Shown piece after piece: positions 5,996-6,167 of a stretch of DNA of 6,167 nt. This DNA comes from Anaerolineales bacterium (GTDB lineage Bacteria > Chloroflexota > Anaerolineae > Anaerolineales > Villigracilaceae): NCBI GenBank assembly GCA_016789205.1, contig JAEURF010000110.1:1-6167 (forward strand), in the 5' to 3' direction. A program made the position numbers and the translations under genes. How positions within the stretch are numbered: the stretch's first letter is position 1; each line of letters starts with the position of its first letter. The notes beneath the pieces are model-generated. The model searched no databases and had not been told where the DNA came from. It saw only the letters and a list, made by a program, of their open reading frames with translations.

Positions 5996-6073
5996 GAAAG
6001 GCATTGTTTATAAATTGGACAGAACCCTCTAAAGAGGGCGCGTTGCGTTTATAAATCAGCCTGAGGCGGTTTA
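5996..6073 (+). repeat. Decayed partial duplication of the rnpB 3' end
   Basis: Pieces of the rnpB 3' end recur in order about 90-120 nt downstream. GAAAGTCATTG (5904-5914) matches GAAAGGCATTG (5996-6006), 10 of 11. ATTGGACAGAA (5911-5921) recurs exactly at 6014-6024. TTATAGACCAGCCTGAGG (5928-5945) matches TTATAAATCAGCCTGAGG (6049-6066), 16 of 18, followed by T/C and GGTTTA in both. The second copy is broken by two insertions: TTTATAAATTG, and a segment with the hairpin CCCTCTAAAGAGGG (6025-6038). TTTATAAAT occurs on both sides (6007-6015, 6048-6056). The block lies inside the rnpB transcript, before the terminator. It lacks an intact P4 strand and cannot be a working gene by itself. A shared TAGTTTGATAG (5972-5982, 6095-6105) follows both copies, so the duplicated unit may be longer. 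Confidence 0.65.
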
Positions 6074-6110
6074 GTTATCTAGTTAATTAGTTTTTAGTTT
6101 GATAGCTGAC

Positions 6111-6141
6111 GTTCACGTTAAAAACGTGAACTTCTTTTTTT
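6111..6141 (+). terminator. Intrinsic terminator of the rnpB transcript
   Basis: A perfect 9-bp stem, GTTCACGTT (6111-6119) with AACGTGAAC (6123-6131), closes an AAA loop and is followed at once by a T-rich tract (6132-6141, broken by one C). This is a textbook Rho-independent terminator on the plus strand. It lies about 165 nt after the predicted mature rnpB 3' end, so the primary transcript has a long trailer that must be trimmed. Nothing recognisable is seen in the remaining 26 nt of the window. Confidence 0.88.
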
Positions 6142-6167
6142 ATGCAAAATTTACAACTGGTAATTCT

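Noticed and set aside
6025..6038. CCCTCTAAAGAGGG as a first rnpB terminator
   Set aside because: The stem is short with a tight loop and is followed by CGCGTTGCG, not a T-run; the 6111-6141 hairpin is far better.
5936..6073. rnpB 3' duplication as attachment sites of an integrated element
   Set aside because: Only about 110 nt separate the copies, no integrase is present, and several blocks are repeated in order, which fits a tandem duplication better.

Overview
The window looks like chromosomal backbone DNA from a bacterium of the phylum Chloroflexota, most likely an Anaerolineae-type organism. I infer this from protein features remembered as typical of that group: a dephospho-CoA kinase with a long C-terminal extension ending LFFKQLRQDRVLRPI, a four-repeat YbbR protein beside a membrane diadenylate cyclase, and a Der GTPase with a long insert after its G3 motif. 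No database search was possible, so the taxonomy is inference. I see no transposase, phage gene, CRISPR array or tRNA.

All protein genes read leftward on the minus strand. In transcription order they are coaE with a GNAT-like extension (5434-4280), cdaA (4187-3318), cdaR/ybbR (3311-2073), der (1966-599), a small DUF3054-type membrane protein (504-121) and the first 37 codons of an ECF sigma factor (111-1, cut by the window edge). cdaA and cdaR are only 6 nt apart and form the conserved c-di-AMP synthase and regulator pair. The usual third partner of that pair in Firmicutes, glmM, is absent, and der follows instead. The three larger gaps in this cluster (516-592, 1979-2070, 4194-4251) are each filled by a different palindromic or hairpin-forming sequence. 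Two look like dispersed repeats. The third is a long imperfect hairpin that ends 6 nt before the GTG start of cdaA and could control its translation.

On the plus strand, divergent from coaE, is the RNase P RNA gene rnpB (about 5532-5946, class A). It has a good sigma-70 promoter (5496-5524) and a strong intrinsic terminator (6111-6141). Between the mature 3' end and the terminator lies a decayed second copy of the rnpB 3' end (5996-6073), including a second sequence able to pair with the 5' strand of helix P1. This is the most unusual feature of the window.

Functionally, the window joins housekeeping activities: CoA synthesis (CoaE), c-di-AMP signalling in cell-wall and osmotic control (CdaA/CdaR), 50S ribosome assembly (Der), tRNA 5' maturation (rnpB), and the start of an extracytoplasmic stress regulator. 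I found ordinary core biology with several unusual non-coding structures rather than a clear new multi-gene system.
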